Source of the DNA: an uncultured Bacteroidales bacterium
GTDB taxonomy: Bacteria; Bacteroidota; Bacteroidia; Bacteroidales; P3
DNA: 64,000 bases
Direction: 5' to 3'
Assembly: GCA_937886715.1 (NCBI GenBank)
Contig: CAKZZD010000033.1
Coordinates: 30,490-94,489, forward strand
A program made the position numbers and the translations under genes. This document shows positions 26,963 to 38,251 of the stretch, piece after piece. The stretch's first letter is position 1. Each line of letters starts with the position of its first letter. The notes below the pieces were generated by a model, which saw nothing but the letters and a program-made list of their open reading frames with translations, did not search any database and was not told where the DNA came from.

Positions 26963-27502
26963 ATGATGATAGACACATTGACCCTGCAAGGTAGGGATAG
27001 AGTACACTCGGGATTGGCCGGCATCGATGCCCAACGGCTTAAGGCCATGCGAAAGGAGGGGTTGCGAGCCTGTTTCAACCGGCTTGAAGATACCCGTTAT
27101 CGGCTTGAGTTTGTGGCTCGTGTGCGTGATCGTGAATATATCAATGATGCAGCATCGCGCAATATCAATTCAACATGGTATGCGCTGGAGAGTGTGCAGG
27201 GCGGGTTGATATGGATTGCCAACGGCAGCGACAAGAAAAACGATTATAGCCGGTTGGTGCCGCCTGCGCTGCGCAAGGTGCGTATGTTGCTGATAGTGGG
27301 GCATGACGAGAGCGGTATGACGAAGACTTTCACCGGAATCATTCCCAATATCATTGAGGTCGACACCATGGCCGATGCCTTGAAGGCGGCATATTATTAT
27401 GAAGCCGACGATGTCAAGGTGCTCTATTCACCAGCCGTCGACAATGGTCGTCCGTCGGGTGAACTGGGCGAGATATTCAGACATGAAGTGAATGAATTAT
27501 GA
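26963..27502 (+). CDS. Shortened MurD-like protein: C-terminal ligase region only
   Basis: A 179-residue protein exactly where murD stands in Bacteroidota (mraY - murD - ftsW). It aligns with the last part of MurD: LTLQGRDRVHSGLAGIDAQR corresponds to the end of the central domain (usual LxLxGxHNxxNxLAA), and YRLEFVARVRDREYINDAASRNINSTWYALES to MurD HRLEFV...YINDSKATNVxS. The whole UDP-binding domain and the ATP loop (GTNGKT) are missing. Key residues are changed: the SKATN motif is AASRN, GGxDKGxD is NGSDKKND, and the SPACASFD motif is SPAVDNGRP. It cannot be a working ligase by itself. The frame is clean, starts properly and overlaps ftsW by ATGA, so it looks maintained. A complete MurD must be elsewhere. 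Confidence 0.78.
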   Translation: MMIDTLTLQGRDRVHSGLAGIDAQRLKAMRKEGLRACFNRLEDTRYRLEFVARVRDREYINDAASRNINSTWYALESVQGGLIWIANGSDKKNDYSRLVPPALRKVRMLLIVGHDESGMTKTFTGIIPNIIEVDTMADALKAAYYYEADDVKVLYSPAVDNGRPSGELGEIFRHEVNEL

Positions 27503-28698
27503 AGATAAAAGTAGGCAATCTGTTTCGTGGAGATAAGATCATCTGGGTGGTGTTTCTGCTGCTCAGCATCATATCGCTTGTCGAGGTGTATAGCTCGATA
27601 GGCTTGTATGCCTATTCTTTCTTCGCGACGAAGACACCTACTTCGCTGTTTCTGCGCCATCTGCTGATTGTGGGGGTGACCTATGTCGCCATCATTCTGC
27701 TGTCGCGGGTCAACTATCGCTATTTTTCCCGGTTTGCCATGTTGGGCTATTGGGCCTCACTGGTGCTGTTGGTGCTGATGCTGGCCCTGAACCGAGGCCG
27801 CTGGTTCCAGATACCGATCATCGGCCAATTCCAGCCGTCGGAAATTGCCAAGGTGGTACTGATTATCTTCGTGGCGCGCGTGCTGACGTTGAAAAAGGAC
27901 CAGGTCAAAGAGTTAGGCACATTCCTGATGTTGCTGGTCTATATTGCCTTGGTGACGGCATTGGTACTTCCCGAAAACTTCTCCACTGCAGCATTGATTT
28001 TCTTGTCGTGCTATCTGATGTTGCTGTTCGGTGGCGTCCGCCGAAGCTACTGGTGGCGTCTGTTTTTAGGCATAGCGCTGGTGGGCGGACTTGCCTTGTT
28101 CTTGATGGTCAAGATGCCTGGAGGCGATTCTGTCGAGGGTAGTGGCTTTTTCCATCGTGGCGGAATCTGGGCAGAGCGTATCGACAATTGGCTGCATCCC
28201 GACCCCGACAAGCTGTCGCAGGAAAATATGGCCAAGATGGCCATCGCCCGAGGCGGCGTCTTTGGCGCCGGTATAGGCAAGACGGTGCATGCCCGGCTGA
28301 TGACCCAGTCACACAACGATTTCATCTATGCCATCATCATCGAGGAGATGGGGATGGTGGGAGGATTGGCCGTGTTTGTGCTGTATGGCATATTCTATTT
28401 CCGCTGCATTCGTCTGGCTTGGAGATGTAAGGGCCGTTTTGGCGCGTTGACGGTGGCGGGACTGGGGACGGTGATCTATCTTCAGGCGCTTGTCAATATG
28501 AGTGTGGCGGTGGGCTTGTTGCCTGTGACGGGACAAACGCTGCCGTTCATCAGCTATGGTGGCACGGCGTACCTTTTCTTGGGATGTGCACTGGGAGTTA
28601 TCCAGTCGGTGGCAGCGGATGTCGATATTCAGGAAAAGAATGAAACCAAGCCACAAAGCGAAGATATTGAACCTATAGTGAATCAACAAACAACATAA
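27499..28698 (+). CDS. ftsW: FtsW, septal peptidoglycan polymerase (SEDS family)
   Basis: Glycosyltransferase that polymerises lipid II at the division site with its partner PBP (FtsI). Length 399 residues, about ten membrane helices. Seen: GRWFQIPIIGQFQPSEIAKV (the SEDS signature), VLPENFSTAAL, a long extracytoplasmic loop with RIDNWLHPDPD, and TGQTLPFISYGGTA. Cytoplasmic C-terminal tail is charged. Starts inside the murD-like stop (ATGA) and its TAA overlaps the murG ATG by one base. Confidence 0.95.
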   Translation: MKIKVGNLFRGDKIIWVVFLLLSIISLVEVYSSIGLYAYSFFATKTPTSLFLRHLLIVGVTYVAIILLSRVNYRYFSRFAMLGYWASLVLLVLMLALNRGRWFQIPIIGQFQPSEIAKVVLIIFVARVLTLKKDQVKELGTFLMLLVYIALVTALVLPENFSTAALIFLSCYLMLLFGGVRRSYWWRLFLGIALVGGLALFLMVKMPGGDSVEGSGFFHRGGIWAERIDNWLHPDPDKLSQENMAKMAIARGGVFGAGIGKTVHARLMTQSHNDFIYAIIIEEMGMVGGLAVFVLYGIFYFRCIRLAWRCKGRFGALTVAGLGTVIYLQALVNMSVAVGLLPVTGQTLPFISYGGTAYLFLGCALGVIQSVAADVDIQEKNETKPQSEDIEPIVNQQTT

Positions 28699-29813
28699 TG
28701 AGCGATATGAGGATAATTATCAGTGGAGGAGGCAGTGGCGGACATATATTCCCTGCTGTGGCAATAGCCAATGCTGTGAAGGCCAGGTGGCCCGAGGCCG
28801 ATATCCTGTTTGTCGGTGCCGAAGGGCGTATGGAGATGGAAAAGGTTCCCGCTGCCGGTTATGAAATCAAGGGTCTCCCGATTGCCGGTCTTCAGCGCAA
28901 GCTGACTCCGGCCAATGTGGTGAAGAACCTCCAGCTGCCGTTCAAGATGTGGAAAAGCCGGAAGATGGTGAAGGAAATCCTGACTGGTTTCAAACCTGAT
29001 ATTGTGGTTGGAGTGGGAGGCTTCGCCAGTGAACCCACGCTGATGGCCGCATCGGCCATGGGCATCCCCACTTTGCTTCAGGAGCAGAATTCATATGCCG
29101 GCCTGACAAACAAGATGCTGGCGAAGAACGCCCGAAAGATATGTGTGGCGTATGAAGGAATGGAGCGATTCTTCCCGAAAGAGAAGATTGTTTTCACCGG
29201 CAATCCTGTGCGTGCCGATATTGAGAATATGACTGTGACCAATGCTGAAGGCAGGGCGCATTTTGGCCTGAACGCTGAGGGGCGCGTGATGCTTTCGGTA
29301 GGGGGCAGTTTAGGCGCCCGCAGCATCAACCAGATGATTCTGGCCCACCTGCACTTCTTCAAGGAGAACAATATTCAGGTGCTCTGGCAAACTGGAAAGT
29401 GGATGTACGACGAGGCCAAGGCTGCCGTGGATCAGGCCAAAGTGACTGAGTGGGTCAAAGTGCACCAATTCATCAGCCGTATGGATATGGCCTATGCCGC
29501 GGCCGATGTGGTAGTGTCGCGTGCCGGAGCCATTGCCATCTCTGAGCTTTGCCTTGTGGGCAAACCGGTGATTCTGATACCCTCACCGAATGTGGCAGAA
29601 GACCATCAGACGAAGAATGCGCTGGCCCTTGTCGACAGGGGCGCAGCATTGATGGTGCGTGATGCTGACTGCGATGCCCAAGGCCCTTCGGCAATCCTTG
29701 AACTCTTCGACAGCCCGCGCCAACAGGCTGAAATGAGTGCGGCAATACAAAAGATGGCTGTCCGTCGAGCGGCTGATAAAATTGTGGACCAAATAGCCAA
29801 GATTGTTCAATGA
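28698..29813 (+). CDS. murG: UDP-GlcNAc transferase MurG
   Basis: Peripheral membrane GT28 enzyme converting lipid I to lipid II; 371 residues. N-terminal glycine loop IISGGGSGGHIFPAVAIA, second loop VGVGGFASEPTLMAA, SYAGLTNKMLAK, the UDP-GlcNAc-binding GGSLGARSIN, and SRAGAIAISELCLVGKPVILIPSP. Start at 28698 shares a base with the ftsW stop; ATG at 28707 (MRIIISGGG) is also possible. Confidence 0.95.
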   Translation: MSDMRIIISGGGSGGHIFPAVAIANAVKARWPEADILFVGAEGRMEMEKVPAAGYEIKGLPIAGLQRKLTPANVVKNLQLPFKMWKSRKMVKEILTGFKPDIVVGVGGFASEPTLMAASAMGIPTLLQEQNSYAGLTNKMLAKNARKICVAYEGMERFFPKEKIVFTGNPVRADIENMTVTNAEGRAHFGLNAEGRVMLSVGGSLGARSINQMILAHLHFFKENNIQVLWQTGKWMYDEAKAAVDQAKVTEWVKVHQFISRMDMAYAAADVVVSRAGAIAISELCLVGKPVILIPSPNVAEDHQTKNALALVDRGAALMVRDADCDAQGPSAILELFDSPRQQAEMSAAIQKMAVRRAADKIVDQIAKIVQ

Positions 29814-31231
29814 GATACTATTTCTTAGGTATAGGCGGAATCGGCATGAGCGCTTTGGCGAGATATTTCCATCGCCGGGGCGACGATGTCAGTGGCTACG
29901 ACCGCACAGCGTCGGAGCTTACACGGCAACTGGAGGCTGAAGGTATCGCCGTGCACTATGACGACAACCCCGACCAGCTGCCTGGCGATATAGATCTGGT
30001 GATTTATACCCCGGCTGTCCCCGCCGACCTGAGGGAACGCCAGGCGCTGGAAGCCCGCGGCGTGAAGATGGTCAAGCGCGCGCAGGCTCTCGGCGAACTC
30101 ACCAAAGGAAAGAAATGCATCGCTGTGGCGGGCAGCCATGGCAAGACCTCCACCAGCACGATGATCGCCCATCTGTTGAGTGGCGCCCCTTGCGGCTGTA
30201 GTGCTTTCTTGGGCGGCATAAGCAAAAATTTTGACAGCAATATTCATATCGACGATTCGAGTGAATATGTCGTCGTTGAGGCCGACGAATACGACCGTTC
30301 GTTTCTCCAGCTTCATCCTCACCTCGCCGTCATTACAGCCACTGACCCCGATCACCTCGACATCTATGGCACCCACGAACAGATGCTGGCGGCATATGTC
30401 CAGTTTGCCAACCAGGTGTCCACCGACGGCCGATTGTTTCTCAAGGACGGCATTTTCCGCACATCCGACGGCGAACTCTTCGGCGAGAGTCATCATGGTC
30501 ACGACTCTCACGAAGACGAACACCATCACAACGACTTCGAATTCATCAGCCGTCCCTATTCCACCTATACCACCCATGGCATCGAGGCCGACTATTACGC
30601 CATCAATGTCCGTACCTATAACGGCAACATTTTTTTCGACCTCCGCACTCCCGATGGTGTGCTCTTCGATCTTGAGATCGACGGCACAGCCCTTTTCAAT
30701 GTCGAGAATGCTGTCGCGGCTTCGGCAGTGGCGCTGCATTGTGGCCTCGACCAGTTCCAACTGCGTCACGGCCTGAAGACCTATGCCGGTGTGCGCCGTC
30801 GTTTTGACTATCGGATTCGTGAAAAGGAGCTGGTCTACATCGACGACTATGCCCACCATCCGCAGGAGATTGCCTCCACCCTCGATTCGATCCGCTATCT
30901 CTATCCCGACAAAAGGGTTGTGGGAATATTCCAACCCCACCTCTACACCCGAACCCGCGATCTTGCCGACGACTTTGCCCGAGTCCTCTCCACTCTCGAC
31001 GAGGTGGTCATGATGCCTATCTATCCTGCCCGCGAGATGCCGATACCCGGCGTTACGTCAAGCATGCTGCTCCGCAAGATCGATGGAATGTCAAAATACT
31101 TGTGCACCCCCGACCAGGTGCTCGAGCTGGTCCCGGCCCTCTGTCCCGACATTGTTGTGACGCTTGGAGCAGGCGACATCGACCGCTTGGTTCCCCGATT
31201 GGAAAAAGTGTTGAGAGAACAAATGTTATGA
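29810..31231 (+). CDS. murC: UDP-N-acetylmuramate-L-alanine ligase
   Basis: First amino-acid ligase of the peptidoglycan stem, 473 residues. N-terminal Rossmann motif GIGGIGMSALARYFHRRG, ATP loop G108-S-H-G-K112-T-S, central VVVEADEYDRSFLQLHP, C-terminal YIDDYAHHPQEIASTL and FQPHLYTRTRDLADDF. An unusual His/Asp-rich loop (HHGHDSHEDEHHHNDFE, about residues 228-244) lies in the central domain. From about here onward third positions become strongly C-rich. Overlaps murG and ftsQ by ATGA. Confidence 0.95.
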   Translation: MRYYFLGIGGIGMSALARYFHRRGDDVSGYDRTASELTRQLEAEGIAVHYDDNPDQLPGDIDLVIYTPAVPADLRERQALEARGVKMVKRAQALGELTKGKKCIAVAGSHGKTSTSTMIAHLLSGAPCGCSAFLGGISKNFDSNIHIDDSSEYVVVEADEYDRSFLQLHPHLAVITATDPDHLDIYGTHEQMLAAYVQFANQVSTDGRLFLKDGIFRTSDGELFGESHHGHDSHEDEHHHNDFEFISRPYSTYTTHGIEADYYAINVRTYNGNIFFDLRTPDGVLFDLEIDGTALFNVENAVAASAVALHCGLDQFQLRHGLKTYAGVRRRFDYRIREKELVYIDDYAHHPQEIASTLDSIRYLYPDKRVVGIFQPHLYTRTRDLADDFARVLSTLDEVVMMPIYPAREMPIPGVTSSMLLRKIDGMSKYLCTPDQVLELVPALCPDIVVTLGAGDIDRLVPRLEKVLREQML

Positions 31232-31980
31232 AACGGCCGGTTAAAATATTGCTCATCCTTCTAGGTGCCCTGTTGGTGGCGGCGCTGGTGATATATGCCA
31301 ACATTGTCCGCTCCCACTCCCGTGTGGGCTCAGTCGATGTGGTCATCCGCTATGGCCGCACGCCTGTCTTGGTGGATGAGCCCACTGTGGCCGACAGCGT
31401 TCTTTCGGTGCTTCCCAACTTGCTGCAACAGCAGGTGCGTGATGTCGACCTCGACCAAGTGGCCGAAGCCGCCGCCCATGTGCCATTCCTGGCCCATATC
31501 AAAGCTTCGCTCAACGTCAGCGGCAACGTCGTTGTTCGAGCCGACCAGCGCCGCCCGATAGCCCGACTGTTCTACGGTGGCCGCGAACTCTATCTCGACC
31601 GCGAGGGCGTATTGTTCCCTGTCAGCCGTATGGGCGACTGCGACGTCCTTGTCGCTACCGGCGACTTCGTCCCGCCTATCCGCTACGACAGCCTTAATTT
31701 CCAGCTTGCTGCTATCCTGGCCGTGGCCACATTCCTCGACCGCAACCCCGAGTATGCCGCCCTCATCGACCAGATCCATGCCGAAACCGACGGCGACATC
31801 ATGATGGTGCCCAAGGTGGGCAATCATGTCATCGATCTTGGCTCAGCCGACAATCTCGACACCAAGTTCGCCAATCTCCTCACTTTCTACCGCAAAGGCA
31901 TGCCGCGTGCCGGCTGGGACACCTACTCCAAATTGAGCCTGAAGTTCGACGGTCAGGTCGTGTGTACAAAAAACGATTGA
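31228..31980 (+). CDS. ftsQ: FtsQ-like division protein
   Basis: A 250-residue bitopic protein of the divisome core that links FtsL/FtsB to the septal synthase. Start at the ATG at 31228 (MKRPVKILLILLGALLVAALVIYANI), overlapping the murC stop. One N-terminal membrane helix (about 6-26), then a POTRA-like domain (VDVVIRYGRTPVLVDE...PFLAHIKASLNVSGNVVVRADQRRP) and a beta domain (GGRELYLDREGVLFPVS). Identity rests on position, size and topology, and on the FtsQ/DivIB-like RxPxAR segment. Confidence 0.88.
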   Translation: MKRPVKILLILLGALLVAALVIYANIVRSHSRVGSVDVVIRYGRTPVLVDEPTVADSVLSVLPNLLQQQVRDVDLDQVAEAAAHVPFLAHIKASLNVSGNVVVRADQRRPIARLFYGGRELYLDREGVLFPVSRMGDCDVLVATGDFVPPIRYDSLNFQLAAILAVATFLDRNPEYAALIDQIHAETDGDIMMVPKVGNHVIDLGSADNLDTKFANLLTFYRKGMPRAGWDTYSKLSLKFDGQVVCTKND

Positions 31981-32007
31981 AATAAAATTATATAAACAAT
32001 ATTGATT

Positions 32008-33399
32008 ATGAGCAACGAAATCATTGTAGGCCTTGACATAGGAACCACGAAGATAGCCTGTTTTGTGGGTATGCGGGGCGAGAACGACAAAGTGAAAATT
32101 CTTGGCTTTGGGAAAACGGAGTCGGTAGGAGTTGAACACGGGGTGGTGAAGAATGTGATGACTACTGCTGAATCGATCCGCAAGGCCGTCAACGAGGCCT
32201 CCGACCAGGCCAATGTCGACATCGACGAGGTGTGGGTGGGCATTGCTGGCCAGCACATCAAGTCGCGCCCCAGCCAGGGCAGTGTGATGATCACCGACCA
32301 TACGCTGATCGTCCAGGAGGATGTTGACCGCCTGATCTCCGAGCAGTACAATATCCTGCTCGACCCGGGTGAGGAGATCATTCACATCTTCCCCCAACAG
32401 TATTATGTCGACGGTGAGCCCATCAGCCGCGAAATATCTCCGGTGGGTGTCGGCGGCAAGAATCTGAAGGCCGACTTCCACATGGTCACCGCCAATGTCC
32501 AGAATCTCCAGTACATCAAGTATGCTGTCCAGGAGGCCGGTCTCCGCATCAAAGGTGTTGTCCTCGAGCCCGTGGCTTCAGCTAAAGCCACCCTCAACGA
32601 CAGCGACCGCGACGCTGGCGTGGCCATGGTCGACATCGGCGGTGGCACCACCGACATCGCCATCTTCTACGACGGCATCATACGCCACACGTCGGTGCTC
32701 CCACTCGCTGGCAATGCCATTACCAACGACATCCGCGAGGGCTGCAACATCCTCAAGCGTCAGGCCGAAAGCCTCAAAGTCAAGTTCGGCTCATGTCTGG
32801 TCCAGGCTGTCAGCGAGAATGATGTCATATCCATCCCCGGAATCCGCAGCCAGGCTCCCCGCGAGATTTACGTAAAAACCCTCGCTGGCATCATCAACCT
32901 CCGCACAAAGATGATTCTTGAGCAGATCGACTACGAGATCAAGCTCTCGGGCTACCACAAGAAGCTCATCGCCGGTGTGGTGCTCACAGGTGGCGGCGCC
33001 CAGCTGAAAAACATCAAGGAACTCTGCGAGCTCATCACCACCACCGACACCCGCATCGGCATCCCCAACGAGCATCTTGAAGTCGACAGCGTCGGTTATG
33101 CCGAGCTCACCCACCCCATGTATGCCACCGGTATCGGTCTTGTGCTCTATGGCCTCGAACATGCCGAGCAAAGCGATGAGCAAGACGAAAAGGAAGCCGA
33201 GCCCGAACATGTCGACCTCTTCAAGGATATGGACGAGGATCTGCCTAAGCAGCCTGCAGCCGAACCCGCTCCTGAACCCACCAAAAAAACCAAGGAGAAG
33301 AAGAAAAAAGACCCCAACCCCGACGCTAAGGGCGGCGGCTTCGAACAGGTGATGGAAAAATGGCTTGGCAAGCTCTTCAACGAGGGTCTCGACGACTAA
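32008..33399 (+). CDS. ftsA: FtsA, actin-like divisome anchor
   Basis: Tethers FtsZ to the inner membrane; 463 residues. Start at the ATG at 32008 (MSNEIIVGLDIGTTKIACFVG, phosphate-1 loop). The 1C subdomain follows, then VDIGGGTTDIAIF (phosphate 2) and AGVVLTGGGAQLKNI (adenosine motif). A charged, Pro-rich linker of about 60 residues (EQDEKEAEPEH...PAPEPTKKTKEKKKK) leads to the C-terminal amphipathic helix (FEQVMEKWLGKLFNEGLDD) expected to bind the membrane. Separated from ftsZ by a 148-base A/T-rich gap that may hold an ftsZ promoter. Confidence 0.95.
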   Translation: MSNEIIVGLDIGTTKIACFVGMRGENDKVKILGFGKTESVGVEHGVVKNVMTTAESIRKAVNEASDQANVDIDEVWVGIAGQHIKSRPSQGSVMITDHTLIVQEDVDRLISEQYNILLDPGEEIIHIFPQQYYVDGEPISREISPVGVGGKNLKADFHMVTANVQNLQYIKYAVQEAGLRIKGVVLEPVASAKATLNDSDRDAGVAMVDIGGGTTDIAIFYDGIIRHTSVLPLAGNAITNDIREGCNILKRQAESLKVKFGSCLVQAVSENDVISIPGIRSQAPREIYVKTLAGIINLRTKMILEQIDYEIKLSGYHKKLIAGVVLTGGGAQLKNIKELCELITTTDTRIGIPNEHLEVDSVGYAELTHPMYATGIGLVLYGLEHAEQSDEQDEKEAEPEHVDLFKDMDEDLPKQPAAEPAPEPTKKTKEKKKKDPNPDAKGGGFEQVMEKWLGKLFNEGLDD

Positions 33400-33547
33400 A
33401 ATACACCACATGTGCATAAGTTGTTGAAAACTAAACCATAGACCCCATCAGGCCATTTATGAATAATTAGTAATTTTATCCCGATTATTAATACATCAAA
33501 GTACTCATAATCAATTTATATACAGTTAGATAGAAATACACAAGCAC

Positions 33548-35188
<1,641 letters not shown>

Positions 35189-35218
35189 TGAATATAATGG
35201 ACTGATGCATACTTGAGA

Positions 35219-35254
35219 GTTGAACCGCAATTTTTGTGGTTCAACTTTCTTTTT
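35219..35254 (+). terminator. ftsZ terminator
   Basis: Stem GTTGAACC (35219-35226) with GGTTCAAC (35238-35245), followed by TTTCTTTTTG. Ends the dcw transcript 31 bases after the ftsZ stop. Confidence 0.88.
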
Positions 35255-35312
35255 GCCGTATCGTCACCGGTGTCCTGAAAATGAAACCGTCCCTCATATC
35301 CGACCCCATCCT

Positions 35313-36197
35313 ATGACTCGCTCAAAAAAACTTGTCGGCACCCTCTGCGCCATCGGCGCTGCCGTCGCCTATGGCACCAACCCCTTCGGTGCACTCAACC
35401 TCTATGCCGAGGGCATGAACACCCCCTCGGTGCTTTTCTACCGCTTCGGCCTCGCATGGGTGATTGTGGCCGTGGTGATGCTTTTCCGCAAAGAAAGCCT
35501 TCGTGTCGACCGCCGCCAGTTTCTCACCCTTACGGCTCTTGGCCTGCTCTTCATCGCCTCTTCGCTGACGCTCTACCTCAGCTTCCATCTGATGCCGGCC
35601 GGTGTGGCTTCCACCATCCTTTTCACCTATCCGGTGATGACTGCCGTCATCATGTCGCTCTTTTTCCACGAGCGCACCACGATGTCCACCGTCATAGCCA
35701 TCGTCCTGTCGCTCATCGGTGTGCTGCTGCTCTATTGGGGCGATGGCAACGGCACACTTCACATCGGGGGAGTGGTGCTGGTGCTTGTCTCGGCTTTGAC
35801 CTATGCCATGTATATCATCGTCGTCGACAAGTCGCCGTTGCCCATGTCGTCGTTCAAGATCAACTTCTACGTCCTTTTCTATTGTGCCTTCGGCATGGCC
35901 CTTTTTGCCCTGGTCAGCGGCCAGCCGCTGATGCTGCCTCCCTCGCCGCGTGCGTGGTTCTTCGTGGGCTGGCTGGCCGTCGTGCCCGCCATCATGGCCC
36001 TCGTCATGATGGTTTATGCCGCCAAATATCTCGGCTCTACCCCCACTGCCATCCTCGGCGCTCTCGAGCCCACCACGGCCGTCATCATCGGCATTTTTGT
36101 CTTCGACGAGCCCTTCACCTTCCGTCTGCTGGTCGGCATATTGCTCATTCTCTGTGCCGTGACGATTGTCGTGGCTTTCAAGCCCGCCAAAAAATAG
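35313..36197 (+). CDS. EamA-family (DMT) transporter
   Basis: A 294-residue inner-membrane protein with ten predicted helices in two EamA repeats; such proteins export amino acids or other metabolites, and the substrate here is unknown. Start at the ATG at 35313 (MTRSKKLVGTLCAIGAAVAYGTNPF); upstream in-frame sequence overlaps the ftsZ terminator. Repeat 1: AIGAAVAYGTNPFGAL with SVLFYRFGLAWV; repeat 2: VLVSALTYAMYIIVVDKS, and the terminal LGALEPTTAVIIGIFVFDEPF signature. A short hairpin (GGCTGC/GCAGCC, 36222-36238) follows and may end transcription. Confidence 0.88.
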   Translation: MTRSKKLVGTLCAIGAAVAYGTNPFGALNLYAEGMNTPSVLFYRFGLAWVIVAVVMLFRKESLRVDRRQFLTLTALGLLFIASSLTLYLSFHLMPAGVASTILFTYPVMTAVIMSLFFHERTTMSTVIAIVLSLIGVLLLYWGDGNGTLHIGGVVLVLVSALTYAMYIIVVDKSPLPMSSFKINFYVLFYCAFGMALFALVSGQPLMLPPSPRAWFFVGWLAVVPAIMALVMMVYAAKYLGSTPTAILGALEPTTAVIIGIFVFDEPFTFRLLVGILLILCAVTIVVAFKPAKK

Positions 36198-36372
36198 CCA
36201 TTGCCATAGCCCGACCGGCACGGCTGCATCTTGCAGCCTTCCTGTTGCCCGATGCTCCCGTCGTGCGATTGTCGTACAACAATTGGCCAAGAGGTGGTGT
36301 CAGCCTGCTGGGCTCATATTCATCCGCCGGTCACAATAAATAGCTCTTCGCGCGCGTTATTATTTTTGAAAT

Positions 36373-37464
36373 ATGAATATTGCAGCATTGGTGTCGGGGG
36401 GCGTCGACAGCTCGGTGGTTGTCCACGTCCTCAAGGAAAAAGGGTTCACGCCCGATATCTTCTACATCCGCATAGGTATGGAAGAGGAGGACGGCTATAT
36501 CGACTGTCCCGCCGAAGAAGACATTGAGATCACCCAGTGGATCGCCCGCCACTATGGGTGCCGTTTCGAGGAGGTCAACCTGCACAAGGAATATTGGGAC
36601 AATGTGGTCAGCTACACCATCGAAAGCGTGCGGCGCGGGCTCACGCCCAACCCCGATGTGATGTGCAACAAGCTCATCAAGTTCGGCGCCTTCGAGCAGC
36701 GTTGTGGCAAGGACTACGACAGGATTGCCACCGGCCACTACGCCCGCTCCGAGTGTGTCGGGGTGCCGCCGCTCGACGGCGACGGCCAGCAGGCCGTGTT
36801 TCTGGCCACCGCGGTGGATCCCGTCAAGGACCAGACCGACTTCCTTTCACAGCTGGAGTACAGCCAGATACGCAAGCTGATGTTCCCCATCGGCGGCATG
36901 ATGAAGAGCGAGGTGCGCGCCATCGCCGCGCAGGCGGGGCTGCCCAGTGCCGAACGCAAGGACTCGCAGGGGATTTGCTTCCTCGGCAAGATCAACTACA
37001 ACGATTTCATCCGTCGCTATCTGGGTGAGCGCGAGGGCAAGATTGTCGAGCTGGAGACCGGCCGCGTGCTCGGCACGCACCGTGGCTATTGGTTCCACAC
37101 CATCGGCCAGCGCAAAGGCCTCTGTCTTGGCGGCGGCCCTTGGTTTGTGGTCCGCAAGGACATCGACGAGAATGTGCTCTATGTGTCGAATGGCTACGAC
37201 CCTGCTGCGGCTCACGGCAAGGTGATCCACCTGATGGGCTTCCACTACCTTTCGGCCGACCTCTGGCACGATTTCGACACCGTCGATGTCAAGTTCAAGA
37301 TACGCCACACGCCCGAGTTCCATCAGGGCCACCTGAGTCATGCCGACGGGTCGCTGGTACGTATCGACAGCGACGAACCCATCCAGGGCATCGCCGCCGG
37401 CCAGTATGCCACCATCTACGACAACGACGCCCATCTGGTGGCGGCGTCGGGAATGATCGTTTGA
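36373..37464 (+). CDS. mnmA: tRNA-specific 2-thiouridylase MnmA
   Basis: Makes 2-thiouridine at wobble position 34 of Lys, Glu and Gln tRNAs; 363 residues. PP-loop [12 protein letters not shown] at 5-16; the two catalytic cysteines lie in [12 protein letters not shown] and [28 protein letters not shown] and [15 protein letters not shown] are further signatures. A -7-like TATTTTTG ends only 4 bases before the ATG, too close for a normal promoter. rsmE follows after 40 bases. Confidence 0.95.
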   Translation: MNIAALVSGGVDSSVVVHVLKEKGFTPDIFYIRIGMEEEDGYIDCPAEEDIEITQWIARHYGCRFEEVNLHKEYWDNVVSYTIESVRRGLTPNPDVMCNKLIKFGAFEQRCGKDYDRIATGHYARSECVGVPPLDGDGQQAVFLATAVDPVKDQTDFLSQLEYSQIRKLMFPIGGMMKSEVRAIAAQAGLPSAERKDSQGICFLGKINYNDFIRRYLGEREGKIVELETGRVLGTHRGYWFHTIGQRKGLCLGGGPWFVVRKDIDENVLYVSNGYDPAAAHGKVIHLMGFHYLSADLWHDFDTVDVKFKIRHTPEFHQGHLSHADGSLVRIDSDEPIQGIAAGQYATIYDNDAHLVAASGMIV

Positions 37465-37504
37465 GACGTTGTCAGTTGTGAACTTAACCATGTGAATTTG
37501 AACC

Positions 37505-38251
37505 ATGCAGCTGTTCTACTGTAAAGATATGACCGATGCGGGCTATGCCACCCTCGATGCCGACGAGAGCCGGCATGCCGTCAGGGTGTTGCGCCTGAGG
37601 GATGGCGACGAAATCCATGTCACCGACGGCCGCGGATGCCTCTACCGGTGCCGTATCGTCGGTGCCGACGACCGCGCCTGTGGCGTGGAATGTGTCGAGG
37701 CCACGGTGTGCGAGAACGCGGGTTCCGGCCCCGTCGACAGCGCCCGCATGCGTCCTCGCATCCATCTGGCGGTGGCGCCCACCAAGAATCCCTCGCGCAT
37801 GGAATGGCTCGTTGAGAAAGCCGTCGAGATGGGGGTGGGGGAGATCACCCTGCTCCAATGCGACCATTCCGAGCGCTCGTTCCTGAAAACCGACCGCCTG
37901 GAGAAGATCGCCGTCAGCGCCATGAAGCAGAGCCTCCACACTGTGCTTCCGGTTGTCCGTCCTGCCGTGAAACTGTCCGACTGGCTTGGCGCATTATCGG
38001 ATCCGCACATTCAAAAATTCATTGCCCATTGTGAGGCTGACAAACCCCGCACACCGCTGGCCGACGTGCTGCTGCCGGCTGCCGATGCGGTGGTGCTGAT
38101 AGGTCCTGAGGGCGACTTCTCCGCCGACGAGATCGCGCTGGCCCTCCAAGCCTCTTTTGTCCCTGTCAGCCTCGGCCCCAGCCGTCTCCGCACCGAGACT
38201 GCTGCGCTCTATGCTGTGGCTGCCTTCAATTTCGTAAACGACCGCTCATGA
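37505..38251 (+). CDS. rsmE: 16S rRNA m3U1498 methyltransferase RsmE
   Basis: SPOUT-class SAM methyltransferase, 248 residues, with a PUA-like N-terminal domain (ESRHAVRVLRLRDGDEIHVTDG) and a knotted C-terminal domain (VVLIGPEGDFSADEI and VSLGPSRLRTETAALYAV). RKPSRMEW-type segment NPSRMEWLVEKAVEMGVGEI is present. Its stop overlaps the start of the DUF4159 gene (ATGA). Confidence 0.94.
   Translation: MQLFYCKDMTDAGYATLDADESRHAVRVLRLRDGDEIHVTDGRGCLYRCRIVGADDRACGVECVEATVCENAGSGPVDSARMRPRIHLAVAPTKNPSRMEWLVEKAVEMGVGEITLLQCDHSERSFLKTDRLEKIAVSAMKQSLHTVLPVVRPAVKLSDWLGALSDPHIQKFIAHCEADKPRTPLADVLLPAADAVVLIGPEGDFSADEIALALQASFVPVSLGPSRLRTETAALYAVAAFNFVNDRS

Noticed and set aside
36361..36368. mnmA promoter -7 box (TATTTTTG)
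   Set aside because: It ends 4 bases before the ATG, so transcription would begin inside the gene; probably chance in an A/T-rich spot.
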